A stretch of 64,000 bases of DNA from Dyadobacter sp. SG02 (GCF_900109045.1 NZ_FNYL01000001.1:321386-385385); one strand, 5' to 3'. Positions 36,104 to 45,384 are shown, counted from the stretch's first letter. Program-made: numbers and translations. Notes: generated by a model from the sequence alone, not told the origin.

Positions 36104-36805
36104 TCAGTTTAGGTTAAAATATTGGCTTTTATTGCTGTTCGTGCGGGGCTTCTGGACGATCTGAGAGTTGCGGATCAGCACAATCACCACCAGCCCGGTT
36201 ATAATCGCAAGGGAAATTTGCAGAAAGGAGATAATGCCAAAACTCGCCACATTCACTTTCGACGCCTTCACAAGGTCCTTCCCTATCGTCGACTGAATAC
36301 CCGCCAACTCGTTCAGGTTCAAAATCGTACTTTCGAATGTGTTACCGCCGGGCGCTGAAAACAGCTGTTTCGCCTCCGCGAACGATCCGGCTACGCACAA
36401 TGCAAGAACCTGTTTTTCCAGCTTAGCATATTGCCCGATCTGATTTTTGAATCCTTGAAGGCTTTTCGCCTCCTCGTCCACCAGGTAAGTCTTTTCAAAC
36501 AATCGGATCAGCGAATCGATGCTCCGATCATGCGCGCGTAGCTGCGCTCTCACGTGCGCAGGCGATTGTTGTGCCTCCGAGTAAAGATAATTTTCCAGCG
36601 ACAGACGCTTACGGTACAGATTTTCAGTGAGATACAAAATAGTGGTCGCCGGAACGAGGCGATCCTTGTAAATGGAAGAAAACGACTCGTCGATCCCTTC
36701 CACATTGTAGCGGGAAATTAATGTTCCGCCAACGATCAATGCCATGATCCCTCCCAACAAAATCGCAGCTTTAAACTTCTGCTGAATAACAAATGACCAT
36801 TTCAT
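36104..36805 (-). CDS. Four-helix-bundle sensor protein (4HB_MCP type) without output domain
   Basis: The 233-residue protein has membrane helices at about 12-30 and 193-213 with a helical periplasmic region between them (LVPATTILYLTENLYRKR, LQGFKNQIGQYAKLEKQVLAL), as in the ligand-binding part of chemotaxis receptors. A cytoplasmic tail of only about 20 residues follows, so the methyl-accepting or HAMP part is absent. It may be an accessory sensor subunit. No kinase gene is adjacent. Confidence 0.8.
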   Translation of the reverse strand: MKWSFVIQQKFKAAILLGGIMALIVGGTLISRYNVEGIDESFSSIYKDRLVPATTILYLTENLYRKRLSLENYLYSEAQQSPAHVRAQLRAHDRSIDSLIRLFEKTYLVDEEAKSLQGFKNQIGQYAKLEKQVLALCVAGSFAEAKQLFSAPGGNTFESTILNLNELAGIQSTIGKDLVKASKVNVASFGIISFLQISLAIITGLVVIVLIRNSQIVQKPRTNSNKSQYFNLN

Positions 36806-36922
36806 GAATTGATAATTAACTTTCTCAAGGTATCAATGTATTTAGAAAATACAAAAATATCTTTTTATATTAACGAAAAAGTACGCTGTGTAATATCTGT
36901 TTTACAATGTACACACAAAAAA

Positions 36923-36948
36923 AGCGCAGAGGCAAAAGCCCCTGCGCT
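36923..36948. terminator. Intrinsic terminator downstream of the TonB receptor
   Basis: AGCGCAGAGGC, loop AAAA, GCCCCTGCGCT, one mismatch. On the minus strand it follows the receptor gene by about 20 bases. Confidence 0.65.
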
Positions 36949-36968
36949 ATGGCAACAGCAATTCAAAG

Positions 36969-39455
36969 CTAGTTTTGCTGGTTGCCTCCTACAACATCCG
37001 TATTGTTCACCGACTTGGTTTTCTTCTTAGGCGCATTGAAACTCATTTTTCCAATCGAGTAACTGAATGTCACCTTAAAGTTGCGGTTGTAAAGCTGTGT
37101 AGCGCCGGTTTGCACGAATTGCGGTGAAGTCAGGTCGGACGTAAACCGTACGCCTTTGGTCAGGAAGTTCTCCGCTCCGAAACCGATGCTGCCTTTCTTG
37201 TTGGCAATATCCTTTTTGAACCCTAATGAATATAGGTAGAAACCGGTGCGCGTTCCCTGCAACTGGATTTCCTTACCGCGATAAAATCCGAAGGCCTGTA
37301 ATCCCCAGCCATTTTGCAGCGAAATCTGAGACATTAACCGACCTCCAAAGTTGAAACCGGAATTATTCATTCCCACCGAAGTACCGTCCAGCGCGGTCGT
37401 CTGACCTTCGAGGTACGAATGCAGGATGTCGATACTACCGTTCAATGTCCATTTTGGCGTCAGGTACACATTCGCGAAGACGTTCGCCCCGTAGGCTCTT
37501 TGTTTTCCAATGTTCTCGTATGTTGTCACAATGGCTCCCTGCAATGTATCAACCGCCATTCTCACCTGCGTGATCGAGTTATTGGTCTGGCGGGCGAATA
37601 CCGATGCGTTAATGTAGGTCTTCTTGATATTCGTACTCAATGCGAGTTCAAAATTATCGGTCAGTTCGGGGCTCAATGCCGGGTTACCGGTGCTGATACT
37701 CTGAGGGTTCGACAAGTTCACGTTCGGGTTCAGCTGCTGGATACCCGGGCGCTGAATGCGTCGGTTGTAAGCCGCTTTCAAAGTAGTATTGCCCGAAAGT
37801 GCCTTCGACACGTTGATGCTCGGCACCAGGTTCCCATAAGCCGGGATATCGATGGCCTTATTCTCGCCCATGTCGGCCGTAATGCCCGTGTATTCGTAGC
37901 GTGTGCCAAGTTTGAAAGTGTATTTGTTTTTCGTAGAAAGCGTGTAGGAGAAATATCCCGCCGCCACATTCTGTTTGTAGTTCAATGCGCCAGACGGATT
38001 GGTCGTGCTCAACACAAAATCGCCCGATTCACCAGCCGTAAGGTATTTAAAATCACTATTCACAGTCCTGAAAATGCCTTTCGCGCCGAATTCCAGCAAC
38101 TGGTTCTTGCCCAGCGGTGTCTGGTAATCGGTTTGGAGCGTCAGCTCCGAGTTCTCGTTTTTGTTCTCGTTTTTCAGCTTGCTGCCTACTGCGCCGGATT
38201 CGTTCAGGAGGTCGGTATTGAAATTGTTGGTCAGTCTGGTGCGGCTGTACAATGTGGAAATGCTCCACTCCTGTTGCGGTTTGAATGTCCGGATGTAGTC
38301 GATATTGAAATCGACCGTTCCCGACAAATCCTTACGATCGACTTTGCGCAGCGAGCTGTTATTGAGAATGCTGTTTTCGTATTGATTGATGGTCAGATCC
38401 TGCTTCTGGATAAAATTCCGCGTTCCATAACGCAAACCAGCCGATAATGCCTGATTTTTACCCAAATCATAATCCCAACCCAGCGAATACTGCCCGAACA
38501 AGCCGCGGTCTTTCGCCGTCGAGCTCTGGTTGGTGAGGAAAGAACTTCCGCCTGAATAGGTTGTCTGATCAAGTACCGATGTTGCTTTGTTATAGAATGC
38601 GCGACCAAATCCGCCGAGCGTGAAACCCATTTTGCCTTTGCGGTAACTTCCGTTCAAACCCAGGTTCGAGCCACGGTTACCCACACCGGAATCGATGTTT
38701 AGCGTAAGCCCCTGCAAATTGTTCTTTTTGGTAACGATGTTAATGATCCCGCCCGAGCCTTCCGCATCGTATTTAGCCGATGGTGAAGTGATCACCTCCA
38801 CAGACTTGATCATATCCGCCGGAATCTGCTTCAAAGCATCCGCCACATTGGCCGCGATAATGGTAGAAGGCTTATTATTGATCAAAACCTTGATGTTTGA
38901 ACTTCCGCGCAACGACACATTACCGTCCAGGTCCACCGAAAGCATCGGGACCTTGCGTAACAGATCGGACGCGTCGCCTCCTTTGGAAGTAATATCCTTC
39001 TCAGCATTGAACACCAGCCTGTCTACCTTCTCCTCCACCAACGACTTCTCTCCGGTAATGGTTACCTCCTGCAAATTCTGCACGCTCGAAGCCAGCTGGA
39101 TCGAGCCCAGCTCCACATCCTTATCTTTCTCTACTTTTACATTCACTGCCTTGTCTTTGTAGCCTATGAAGGAAATCATCAGCTTGTAAGTACCCGGCGC
39201 CACTTTCGAAATGGCGAACTTGCCGGTTTCGTCGGCCGTGGTGCCGTCAATCGCCTTGTTATCAGCGGCATTGAATAATGCAATACTGGCAAATTCAACC
39301 CCTTTCGCGGCGGCTGAGTCGAGTACAATTCCAGAAATTTTAGAGTTTCCCTGCACAGGGGCCTGGGCGAAGGATTGGTTGACCGCAATGGCCATAATGA
39401 GCGTCAAAAAGGCAAATCTGACGACTGATAGTAAGGGATTGTTCATGGGTTCCAT
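36969..39455 (-). CDS. TonB-dependent outer membrane receptor with CarboxypepD_reg domain
   Basis: The 828-residue protein has a signal peptide (to about 30, QSFAQ), an N-terminal carboxypeptidase-regulatory-like domain (about 38-120: ISGIVLDSAAAKGVEFAS, GTYKLMISFIGYKDK), a plug domain (about 140-245: ASDLLRKVPMLSVDLDGNVSLRG, YDAEGSGGIINIVTKK) and an outer-membrane barrel of the OMP_b-brl_3 type to the C-terminus (FKVTFSYSIGKMSF). Such receptors take up ligands with TonB energy, but some of this subclass lack transport activity. The ligand is not evident, and no SusD partner is adjacent. Confidence 0.92.
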   Translation of the reverse strand: MEPMNNPLLSVVRFAFLTLIMAIAVNQSFAQAPVQGNSKISGIVLDSAAAKGVEFASIALFNAADNKAIDGTTADETGKFAISKVAPGTYKLMISFIGYKDKAVNVKVEKDKDVELGSIQLASSVQNLQEVTITGEKSLVEEKVDRLVFNAEKDITSKGGDASDLLRKVPMLSVDLDGNVSLRGSSNIKVLINNKPSTIIAANVADALKQIPADMIKSVEVITSPSAKYDAEGSGGIINIVTKKNNLQGLTLNIDSGVGNRGSNLGLNGSYRKGKMGFTLGGFGRAFYNKATSVLDQTTYSGGSSFLTNQSSTAKDRGLFGQYSLGWDYDLGKNQALSAGLRYGTRNFIQKQDLTINQYENSILNNSSLRKVDRKDLSGTVDFNIDYIRTFKPQQEWSISTLYSRTRLTNNFNTDLLNESGAVGSKLKNENKNENSELTLQTDYQTPLGKNQLLEFGAKGIFRTVNSDFKYLTAGESGDFVLSTTNPSGALNYKQNVAAGYFSYTLSTKNKYTFKLGTRYEYTGITADMGENKAIDIPAYGNLVPSINVSKALSGNTTLKAAYNRRIQRPGIQQLNPNVNLSNPQSISTGNPALSPELTDNFELALSTNIKKTYINASVFARQTNNSITQVRMAVDTLQGAIVTTYENIGKQRAYGANVFANVYLTPKWTLNGSIDILHSYLEGQTTALDGTSVGMNNSGFNFGGRLMSQISLQNGWGLQAFGFYRGKEIQLQGTRTGFYLYSLGFKKDIANKKGSIGFGAENFLTKGVRFTSDLTSPQFVQTGATQLYNRNFKVTFSYSIGKMSFNAPKKKTKSVNNTDVVGGNQQN

Positions 39456-39743
39456 AAGTTTTCAAAGAGGGTGCTTTCGCCGCTGTCCTACTTAAATACA
39501 ATTCTCAATACAAAGGAAAAACATACTTCATATTTATTATTTGATAATAGATAGCTACCCCGATTTCATCTGCGAATCGGCACTTTCGGGATACCAAACG
39601 GAAAACGCGGGAGAGATCAAACCGACCGGACAACGAATGTTCGGCCATTGGTACAATTTTGGTGAAGAGGGAAGACAAGCGTATTTTTGAAACTTGAATG
39701 CAAACCGGTCAAGTCCGGTATGCGCTAACTTACTCTTCTGTTC

Positions 39744-40481
39744 ATGAATGACGTTGTCATAGATTTCAGCAAAGTCCACCAGATAAATCTATTCGGAATA
39801 ACCATTATGGAGCCCTCGACGGTGCTGTCGAGCCTGATGATGACCGCTGTATGCATCTACGCCTTTATCCACCTCAACAAACTCGGGCGCGCGCATCGCA
39901 TGTACAAGCAAATCCAGTATTTCTTCCTCTTTATGGCCATTGCAACGGCGATTGGCGGGATTTTAGGACATGGATTTCTGTACATGACCGGCAAAGTCGG
40001 TAAAATACCCGGCTGGTTCGCAAGCATGATCGCCGTCGCATTGTTTGAAAGGGCGGCTATTTGGCATATCAAACCGTTACTGCAACAGCGAAACGGCCTT
40101 ATTCTGGGCTGGCTGAACTACGTGGAGCTCACCGTCTTTTTTGTCCTGACATTCATTACCCTCGATTTCAAAGTCGTGGAAGTACATGCATTCTACGGGT
40201 TGTTCCTGATGCTCTTCATGATCGAGCTCTATGTTTACAAGAAGAAAAAGGACCCGGGAAGCAAGAATATTTTCCTGGCAACGCTCATGGGCGCGATAGC
40301 CGCCGGTTTCCACGCATTGAAGTTCAGTTTCGGCGATTGGTTCAACTATAACGACATTGCCCACATTCCAATGTCGCTGTCGATCTGGTTCTATTACCAG
40401 GGCGCACGGCATATGACGTATTACGGGGAGGAGAAGATTGTGCCGGAGGAGGTGATTGAGAGCGAAAGCGGTAGCTTATAA
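39744..40481 (+). CDS. Seven-helix membrane protein, unknown function
   Basis: The 245-residue product has about seven membrane helices with several conserved-looking polar residues inside or near them: GHGFLYM, WHIKPLL, HAFYGLF, FHALKFSFGDWFNYNDIAH. The helices and the His/Asp placement remind me of CREST-type membrane hydrolases (alkaline ceramidase, PAQR), but that is only a pattern likeness. It ends with an acidic tail and a terminator directly at its stop codon. The gap before it (39456-39743) holds nothing I can support. Confidence 0.72.
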   Translation: MNDVVIDFSKVHQINLFGITIMEPSTVLSSLMMTAVCIYAFIHLNKLGRAHRMYKQIQYFFLFMAIATAIGGILGHGFLYMTGKVGKIPGWFASMIAVALFERAAIWHIKPLLQQRNGLILGWLNYVELTVFFVLTFITLDFKVVEVHAFYGLFLMLFMIELYVYKKKKDPGSKNIFLATLMGAIAAGFHALKFSFGDWFNYNDIAHIPMSLSIWFYYQGARHMTYYGEEKIVPEEVIESESGSL

Positions 40482-40517
40482 AAAAGCGGATGTCCCGATA
40501 AGAGGCATCCGCTTTTT
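40481..40517. terminator. Terminator between convergent genes
   Basis: AAAAAGCGGATG at 40481-40492 pairs perfectly with CATCCGCTTTTT at 40506-40517, ending in U-rich arms that serve both directions. Confidence 0.85.
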
Positions 40518-40531
40518 CATGCAAACCAAAA

Positions 40532-41167
40532 TTACTTGTTCGGCTGCGGCGTATAGCGCAGATACGGCTTCACGATATTTAAACCTTTTGTAAACTTCTT
40601 CTGCGCGTCTTCGGTGCTTACTGCGGGCACTACGATCACGTCTTCGCCGTCTTTCCAGTCCGCCGGTGTAGCTACTGAATAGTTGGCAGTCAGTTGGAGC
40701 GAATCCACCACGCGGAGGATTTCGTTGAAATTACGGCCTGTCGATGCGGGATACGTCAGCGTCAGTTTAACTTTCTTGTCGGGACCGATCACGAATACCG
40801 AGCGTACCGTTGCTTTTTCGCTGGCGTTCGGGTGGATCATGTCGTACAGTTGCGCTACCTGGCGGCCTTCGTCGGCGATGATCGGGAAGTTCACCTCGGT
40901 ATTGTTTACTTCATTGATATCCGGGATCCAGCGGTTATGCGAATCCAGGTCGTCGACGCTTACGGCGAGTACTTTCACATTGCGTTTCTCAAACTCACCT
41001 TTCAAAAGGGCCGTTTTACCCAATTCGGTTGTACAAACGGGAGTAAAGTCAGCGGGGTGAGAGAACAACAATCCCCAGCTATCTCCCAGCCATTCGTGGA
41101 ATTTTATGGGTCCCTGAGTGGTATTTGCTTCAAAGTCCGGTGCGATATCTCCTAATCGAAGTGACAT
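40532..41167 (-). CDS. Peroxiredoxin, 1-Cys (Prx6) subfamily
   Basis: The 211-residue enzyme reduces peroxides. Peroxidatic Cys45 lies in HPADFTPVCTTELG with Thr42 in the PxxTxxC-type motif. The Prx6 features RSVFVIGPDKKVKLTLTYPASTGRNFNEILRV and the C-terminal VPAVSTEDAQKKF are visible. No clear resolving Cys is seen. It is divergent from the DabA-like gene. A -7 box and an inverted repeat lie in its upstream region. Confidence 0.94.
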   Translation of the reverse strand: MSLRLGDIAPDFEANTTQGPIKFHEWLGDSWGLLFSHPADFTPVCTTELGKTALLKGEFEKRNVKVLAVSVDDLDSHNRWIPDINEVNNTEVNFPIIADEGRQVAQLYDMIHPNASEKATVRSVFVIGPDKKVKLTLTYPASTGRNFNEILRVVDSLQLTANYSVATPADWKDGEDVIVVPAVSTEDAQKKFTKGLNIVKPYLRYTPQPNK

Positions 41168-41473
41168 AATGGTGAAGGTTTAAAGAATGAAACATTAATC
41201 TACTAACATTGTAGAGTAGAACACAAAATTAAAAAAATAGTTTCATTAAATGCCCCATTTCCTGCATTAATAAATCCAACGGCGAACCGCCTTTTCCGAA
41301 CCGGCATTACAAGCTGATAATCTTCATTTTAACCAATTTTAACCGCTTTTTAAGGCTCGTTTAATTGCGTTTTAATTGCCGTTTGGCTCCTTTGAAACAC
41401 GAAACCGGGAGATGGCTTCCGCCGTCGCCCGGTTGGCAAAAGCACTTCATAAAACGCGATCAGCATTCAGCAC
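41168..41473. promoter_or_regulatory. Divergent regulatory region peroxiredoxin / DabA-like gene
   Basis: On the minus strand TAATTTTG (41224-41231) is a -7 box for the peroxiredoxin. An inverted repeat TCTACT-N10-AGTAGA (41199-41220) lies just downstream of it, where a repressor or redox regulator could bind. On the dab side an inverted repeat AACCGGG-N18-CCCGGTT spans 41403-41434, 40 bases before the start codon. I see no gene in this stretch. Confidence 0.4.
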
Positions 41474-43006
41474 ATGACAGCCCGGAACAACTCTTTCGAT
41501 GAACAAGTGGTACTGCATGAGTTGAAGCAATTTCTGCCGGCACTGGTTCCCGGAAGGACATTTACGCACCGGAACCCGTTGCAGGCTTTTCAGCACCTGG
41601 CCTTCCACGACGCGCTCCGGCAAGCGTCCGGAATGCTGGGGTACCATACATCGCTTTCCCTGGAAGAATACCGGTCACTTTATAATTCCAAAAGGGTGAA
41701 ACCCGGTGTGCTGGAAAAAGTGCTGGTCGAGAAAAAAGGGGCCGCAAACACATTCGAGTGGCAGGACAAGGTGTTGATGAAGAAATTTCCGGCACAGACC
41801 TGTGCAGCGGCGCGGATCGGCCAGCTGAGGGCTCATTGGCAAAAGCAATATAAAACCGATCCGGATGCCCGTGTTCATCCGAGGTTGTTACGGATTCTCG
41901 GCAACTACCTCGACCACGGCATTGCGGACTGGAAATTCCCGGTACGCGGACAGGGCTTTCTCGATTCCATGCGCGAAGTGGAGTCGAACAGTTTTGTCAG
42001 CGCATTCAATACGCCCCGGGCGCGTAACCTGCTTTTGCATACCAGCCCTTCAATCAGCGATTTGCTGGCGGTTATTGTCGGGGATGAAACGCTTTTCAAA
42101 CAATACCTTTTCGACCAGCAATTTGCCCATCGCGGCTGGTCCGGACTGGTGGCAACATTGGAAAGCGGGGGAAAGAACCTGCCCAATGGCAGCCACATTA
42201 CCTTGCGCGAGCTGATCGTGTTTGAGCTGCTGATGGAAATAGACGTGCTGGACGATCGCCTGGGCGAGCATTGGGAGCCGCTGGCATCCCGGCTTGCCGA
42301 ACTTCCCGACGATTTGTTTGCGCCCGTGCCCATGGATGAAAAGAGCGAGGTGCTCGCCATTTGGCAGGAAGCTGTCGAATGGAGCTATTACGAGGGGATA
42401 CTGGCCGGGTTATTCCACAATCCGGAAAATTCACCAGGCAAAACGGGCGGGCAAAGTTCGGAAGTCATTCTCACAAACGCGCCGGATTCCCTTTGTATAG
42501 TCGGGAGGCCGCCGGTATTCCGGAACCTGCCGGCTGGCCACCGCGCGTTTCTGAACGGTTACGAATTCTCGCTCGATCCGGAGGGTGAAGTGTTGGAAAA
42601 GATTCTGGAAACCGTCGTGCCCTCACTGGGTGCTGCAAATCTGGAATACTACTTCTCGCGAACCAGCCAGGCAGGCGCAGATGTCGGACATGCTTTGACT
42701 GACCAGATAATCGGGCTGTTTGGTATGACCGGCAGTGCCCGGGGTGACCTGAGAACGGGTTTGCCGACCGAACTAACCCAGGATTTAGAACCGATGCGAT
42801 TACTATGTGTCGTGGAGCAGTTTCCCGAAACGGTCATGCAAGTGATTAGGCGGCTAAATGCCTCTCGTTCGTGGCTGGTGAATGAATGGGTACACCTGGT
42901 AACGGTCGACCCTGTATCGCGCGAACTCCGAATTTTGAAGAAAGGAAAAATGGTAACCTATCGGCGGCTTCCCGCGGTGAAGTCGCTCGAAGATGCCGCC
43001 CATTAA
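41474..43006 (+). CDS. DabA-like (DUF2309) protein lacking the central zinc-site block
   Basis: Full DabA (inorganic carbon accumulation, beta-carbonic-anhydrase-like) has about 800-1000 residues. This protein has 510. The N-terminal part matches the family (FTHRNPLQAFQHLAFHDAL, LSLEEYRSLYNSKRV, HYLDHGIADW-type region) up to EAVEWSYYEGILAGL at about residue 315. The C-terminal part also matches (GHRAFLNGYE, ANLEYYFSRTSQ, GSARGDLRTGLPTE, NEWVHLVTVDP). The intervening block with the CIDVRSE motif, which carries zinc ligands, is absent. It may be a compact non-catalytic variant or the result of an internal deletion. The frame is intact. The DabB-like gene follows after 72 bases. Confidence 0.8.
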   Translation: MTARNNSFDEQVVLHELKQFLPALVPGRTFTHRNPLQAFQHLAFHDALRQASGMLGYHTSLSLEEYRSLYNSKRVKPGVLEKVLVEKKGAANTFEWQDKVLMKKFPAQTCAAARIGQLRAHWQKQYKTDPDARVHPRLLRILGNYLDHGIADWKFPVRGQGFLDSMREVESNSFVSAFNTPRARNLLLHTSPSISDLLAVIVGDETLFKQYLFDQQFAHRGWSGLVATLESGGKNLPNGSHITLRELIVFELLMEIDVLDDRLGEHWEPLASRLAELPDDLFAPVPMDEKSEVLAIWQEAVEWSYYEGILAGLFHNPENSPGKTGGQSSEVILTNAPDSLCIVGRPPVFRNLPAGHRAFLNGYEFSLDPEGEVLEKILETVVPSLGAANLEYYFSRTSQAGADVGHALTDQIIGLFGMTGSARGDLRTGLPTELTQDLEPMRLLCVVEQFPETVMQVIRRLNASRSWLVNEWVHLVTVDPVSRELRILKKGKMVTYRRLPAVKSLEDAAH

Positions 43007-43078
43007 AATATTCGCTATCGGTGGCTGGTGATCCGTGAAGCCGCATTGCTGATTGATACCGGTCGTCGATAGCTTTTT

Positions 43079-44026
43079 TTGATTGAGTATATGTTTTGGA
43101 ATGATTTCCATTTTGACGGTTTGACACTGGCCTATCTCACGACCGGGTTTGCGATGACGCTCCTGGCCGTGTGGAATGGCCGAAGAACATTGCGTGGGCA
43201 AAAACAGTGGCCCCGCTTCGTTTGTACCGCTTTGCTTTTTTGTACGGGTTATGGACTTACAATTTTTTCCGGTGAGTTAAAAACACTAGTGCTCGGCTGG
43301 GAGATCATGGGCATCGCTTCTTTCCTGCTCATCATCGTCCACCGCGATTTTACATCGGGTAGTTCTTCGGGCGGCATTTCGGCGAAAGCCTTTTTTATAT
43401 ATCGCTTGGGTGACGTGGGCTTGCTCCTTGCCATGTGGGCAAGCCACCACCTGTGGCGGGAAAACGCCACGCTGATCTCGTGTCTGCTCCTGGCAACCGC
43501 TTCCATGCAATCTTCGCAGCTGCCATTCGCTTCGTGGCTGCCCCAGGCGCTGGAAAATTCCACCACGGCGAGTGCCATTCTGCTTGCCACGCTGACCGTC
43601 CAGATGGGAGTATTTCTGCTGCTGCGTTCATATCCATTCTGGGAACACCTGCTTTCCGTACGGGTACTGGTTGCATTGCTCGGATTGGCAGGGGCGGCGA
43701 TGGCGACGGCCTTTGCCCGGGTGCAATCGTCCGTAAAGCGGCGCATTGCCTATGTTTCGATGGCCCATACCGGGCTCATTTTTATCGAAGTGGCGGCAGG
43801 ATTTAAGAACCTGGCACTCATACATATCGCAGCGAATGCATTCCTGGGCGCGTACCGGCTACTGGCTCCGCCCTTGCTTGCGGGCATGCCCGTGCAGGAA
43901 GGAGGCATTTCAGATAAAAAAACCTGGGAAGACAGACTGCCCAAAAAGCTGAAATACACCCTGTACATGCTCTACACGAAGGAATGGGGTTTGTATTCCC
44001 GCCTTTCGAAATACCTGAGATCCTAA
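43079..44026 (+). CDS. DabB-like proton-channel subunit (NuoL/MrpA family), short
   Basis: The 315-residue protein starts at TTG 43079 or ATG 43091. It is a NuoL-like antiporter-type protein with about eight to nine helices. Family marks are a membrane Glu in LVLGWEIMGIASFLLI, then AFFIYRLGDVGLLLAM, QLPFASWLPQALENSTTASAI and VKRRIAYVSMAHTG. The last helices of the usual DabB (about 500 residues) are missing or reduced to ALIHIAANAFLGAYRLL plus a charged tail. With the preceding DabA-like protein it would form a membrane complex coupled to proton flow. The zinc-free partner makes the function uncertain. Confidence 0.8.
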   Translation: MIEYMFWNDFHFDGLTLAYLTTGFAMTLLAVWNGRRTLRGQKQWPRFVCTALLFCTGYGLTIFSGELKTLVLGWEIMGIASFLLIIVHRDFTSGSSSGGISAKAFFIYRLGDVGLLLAMWASHHLWRENATLISCLLLATASMQSSQLPFASWLPQALENSTTASAILLATLTVQMGVFLLLRSYPFWEHLLSVRVLVALLGLAGAAMATAFARVQSSVKRRIAYVSMAHTGLIFIEVAAGFKNLALIHIAANAFLGAYRLLAPPLLAGMPVQEGGISDKKTWEDRLPKKLKYTLYMLYTKEWGLYSRLSKYLRS

Positions 44027-44113
44027 TGCTATTGATGATGACCCACTAATCAGATCATCAAACTGAATACCGATTTTGTTAATTATAGTTAACCTGTTCG
44101 TTTAAGTTTCGGA

Positions 44114-44147
44114 AACCATCTCATGTTTAAAATGAGATGGTTTTTTG
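44114..44147 (+). terminator. Intrinsic terminator after the dab-like pair
   Basis: AACCATCTCAT, loop GTTTAAA, ATGAGATGGTT, followed by TTTT. The stem is perfect over 11 bp. Confidence 0.85.
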
Positions 44148-44205
44148 TTTATTTTGAACTAAGCCCGTCCGTTTTGCTTTTTTAAATAAAAACCAACCTT
44201 AACCT

Positions 44206-45384
44206 TTGAAATTACCTGTCTACCTGGACCATAACGCGACCACCCCTGTGGACCCGAGGGTTTTGCAGGAGATGCTCCCCTATTTTTCGGAGCGGTTCGG
44301 AAACGCCGCGAGCCGCACACATTCCTATGGCTGGGAAGCTGAGGAATCGGTCGACATGGCGCGCGAGCAGGTCGCCAACCTCATAGGCGCGCACCCGCAG
44401 GAGATTGTGTTCACATCCGGGGCTACCGAAGCTGTAAACCTGGCTATTAAAGGTGTTTTTGAAAATTCGGAACAGCAGCAGAAACATATCATTACCGTAT
44501 GCACCGAGCATAAGGCCGTACTCGATACCTGCAGGCACATTGAGCGCCTAGGCGGCAGTGTGACCTACCTTCCCGTTAATGCGAGCGGGCTCATCAGCCT
44601 CACTGATCTTGAAAACGCCATTACGGCCGATACCATTCTCATTGCGGTGATGTATGCCAATAACGAGACCGGCGTAATCCAGCCGATTCGTGAAATAGCT
44701 GCTATTGCTAAAAAGCATCACATTACCTTCCTGTCCGACGCGACGCAAGCCGTCGGCAAAATTCCGGTGAATGTTCAGAATGACGGAATAGATCTTCTTG
44801 CATTGAGCGCACATAAGATTTATGGTCCCAAAGGCGTGGGTGCATTATATGTACGCAAGAAAAATCCGGCCGTGACATTGATCGCACAGATCGACGGCGG
44901 TGGCCATGAACGGAATATGCGCAGCGGTACGCTGAATGTGCCGGGTATCGTCGGACTCGGCTGGGCTTGCGAGATTGCCGGCACCGAAATGGCGCGGGAA
45001 AGTAAACGTGTTGCCGCATTACGGAATGCATTTGAAGTAGAACTGCTGACTTTGCGCGACATTGAGATCAACGCCGAGGACGCGCGCAGGCTGCCCCATT
45101 GCACCAATATCTCATTCGGGCAGGTGGACGGCGAAAAACTGATATTCGAAGCGGGAAGCGACCTCGCATTTTCCCGCAGCTCGGCCTGCACCTCAGCCAC
45201 GCTGGAACCCAGTTACGTATTGAAAGCAATGGGTTTTCCCGACGAGCGCATCCATAACTCTTTCCGTTTCAGCTTCGGAAGATATTCTACCGAGGAGCAA
45301 GTAACGCATGCGGTTTCCGTTATTTCAAAGATTGTAAAACAACATCGCCATGAAAGAGATCACGGACATCATCCGGTCGTATGA
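44206..45384 (+). CDS. Cysteine desulfurase (NifS/IscS family)
   Basis: The 392-residue PLP enzyme takes sulfur from cysteine. It starts at TTG 44206 (KLPVYLDHNATTPVDP). Marks are the cofactor Lys in LSAHKIYGPKGVGAL (about residue 205), the His in TEHKAVLD and the catalytic Cys in SRSSACTSATLEPSYVL (about residue 327). Its 3' end overlaps xdhC by 35 bases, and a MocA-like gene follows. This setting points to sulfuration of molybdenum cofactor for hydroxylases, as described for NifS4-XdhC in Rhodobacter, rather than to bulk Fe-S synthesis. Confidence 0.93.
   Translation: MKLPVYLDHNATTPVDPRVLQEMLPYFSERFGNAASRTHSYGWEAEESVDMAREQVANLIGAHPQEIVFTSGATEAVNLAIKGVFENSEQQQKHIITVCTEHKAVLDTCRHIERLGGSVTYLPVNASGLISLTDLENAITADTILIAVMYANNETGVIQPIREIAAIAKKHHITFLSDATQAVGKIPVNVQNDGIDLLALSAHKIYGPKGVGALYVRKKNPAVTLIAQIDGGGHERNMRSGTLNVPGIVGLGWACEIAGTEMARESKRVAALRNAFEVELLTLRDIEINAEDARRLPHCTNISFGQVDGEKLIFEAGSDLAFSRSSACTSATLEPSYVLKAMGFPDERIHNSFRFSFGRYSTEEQVTHAVSVISKIVKQHRHERDHGHHPVV

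Noticed and set aside
37419..38447. Long plus-strand open frame (342 codons) opposite the TonB-dependent receptor
   Set aside because: Low-complexity composition without motifs; the minus strand encodes a clear receptor across it.
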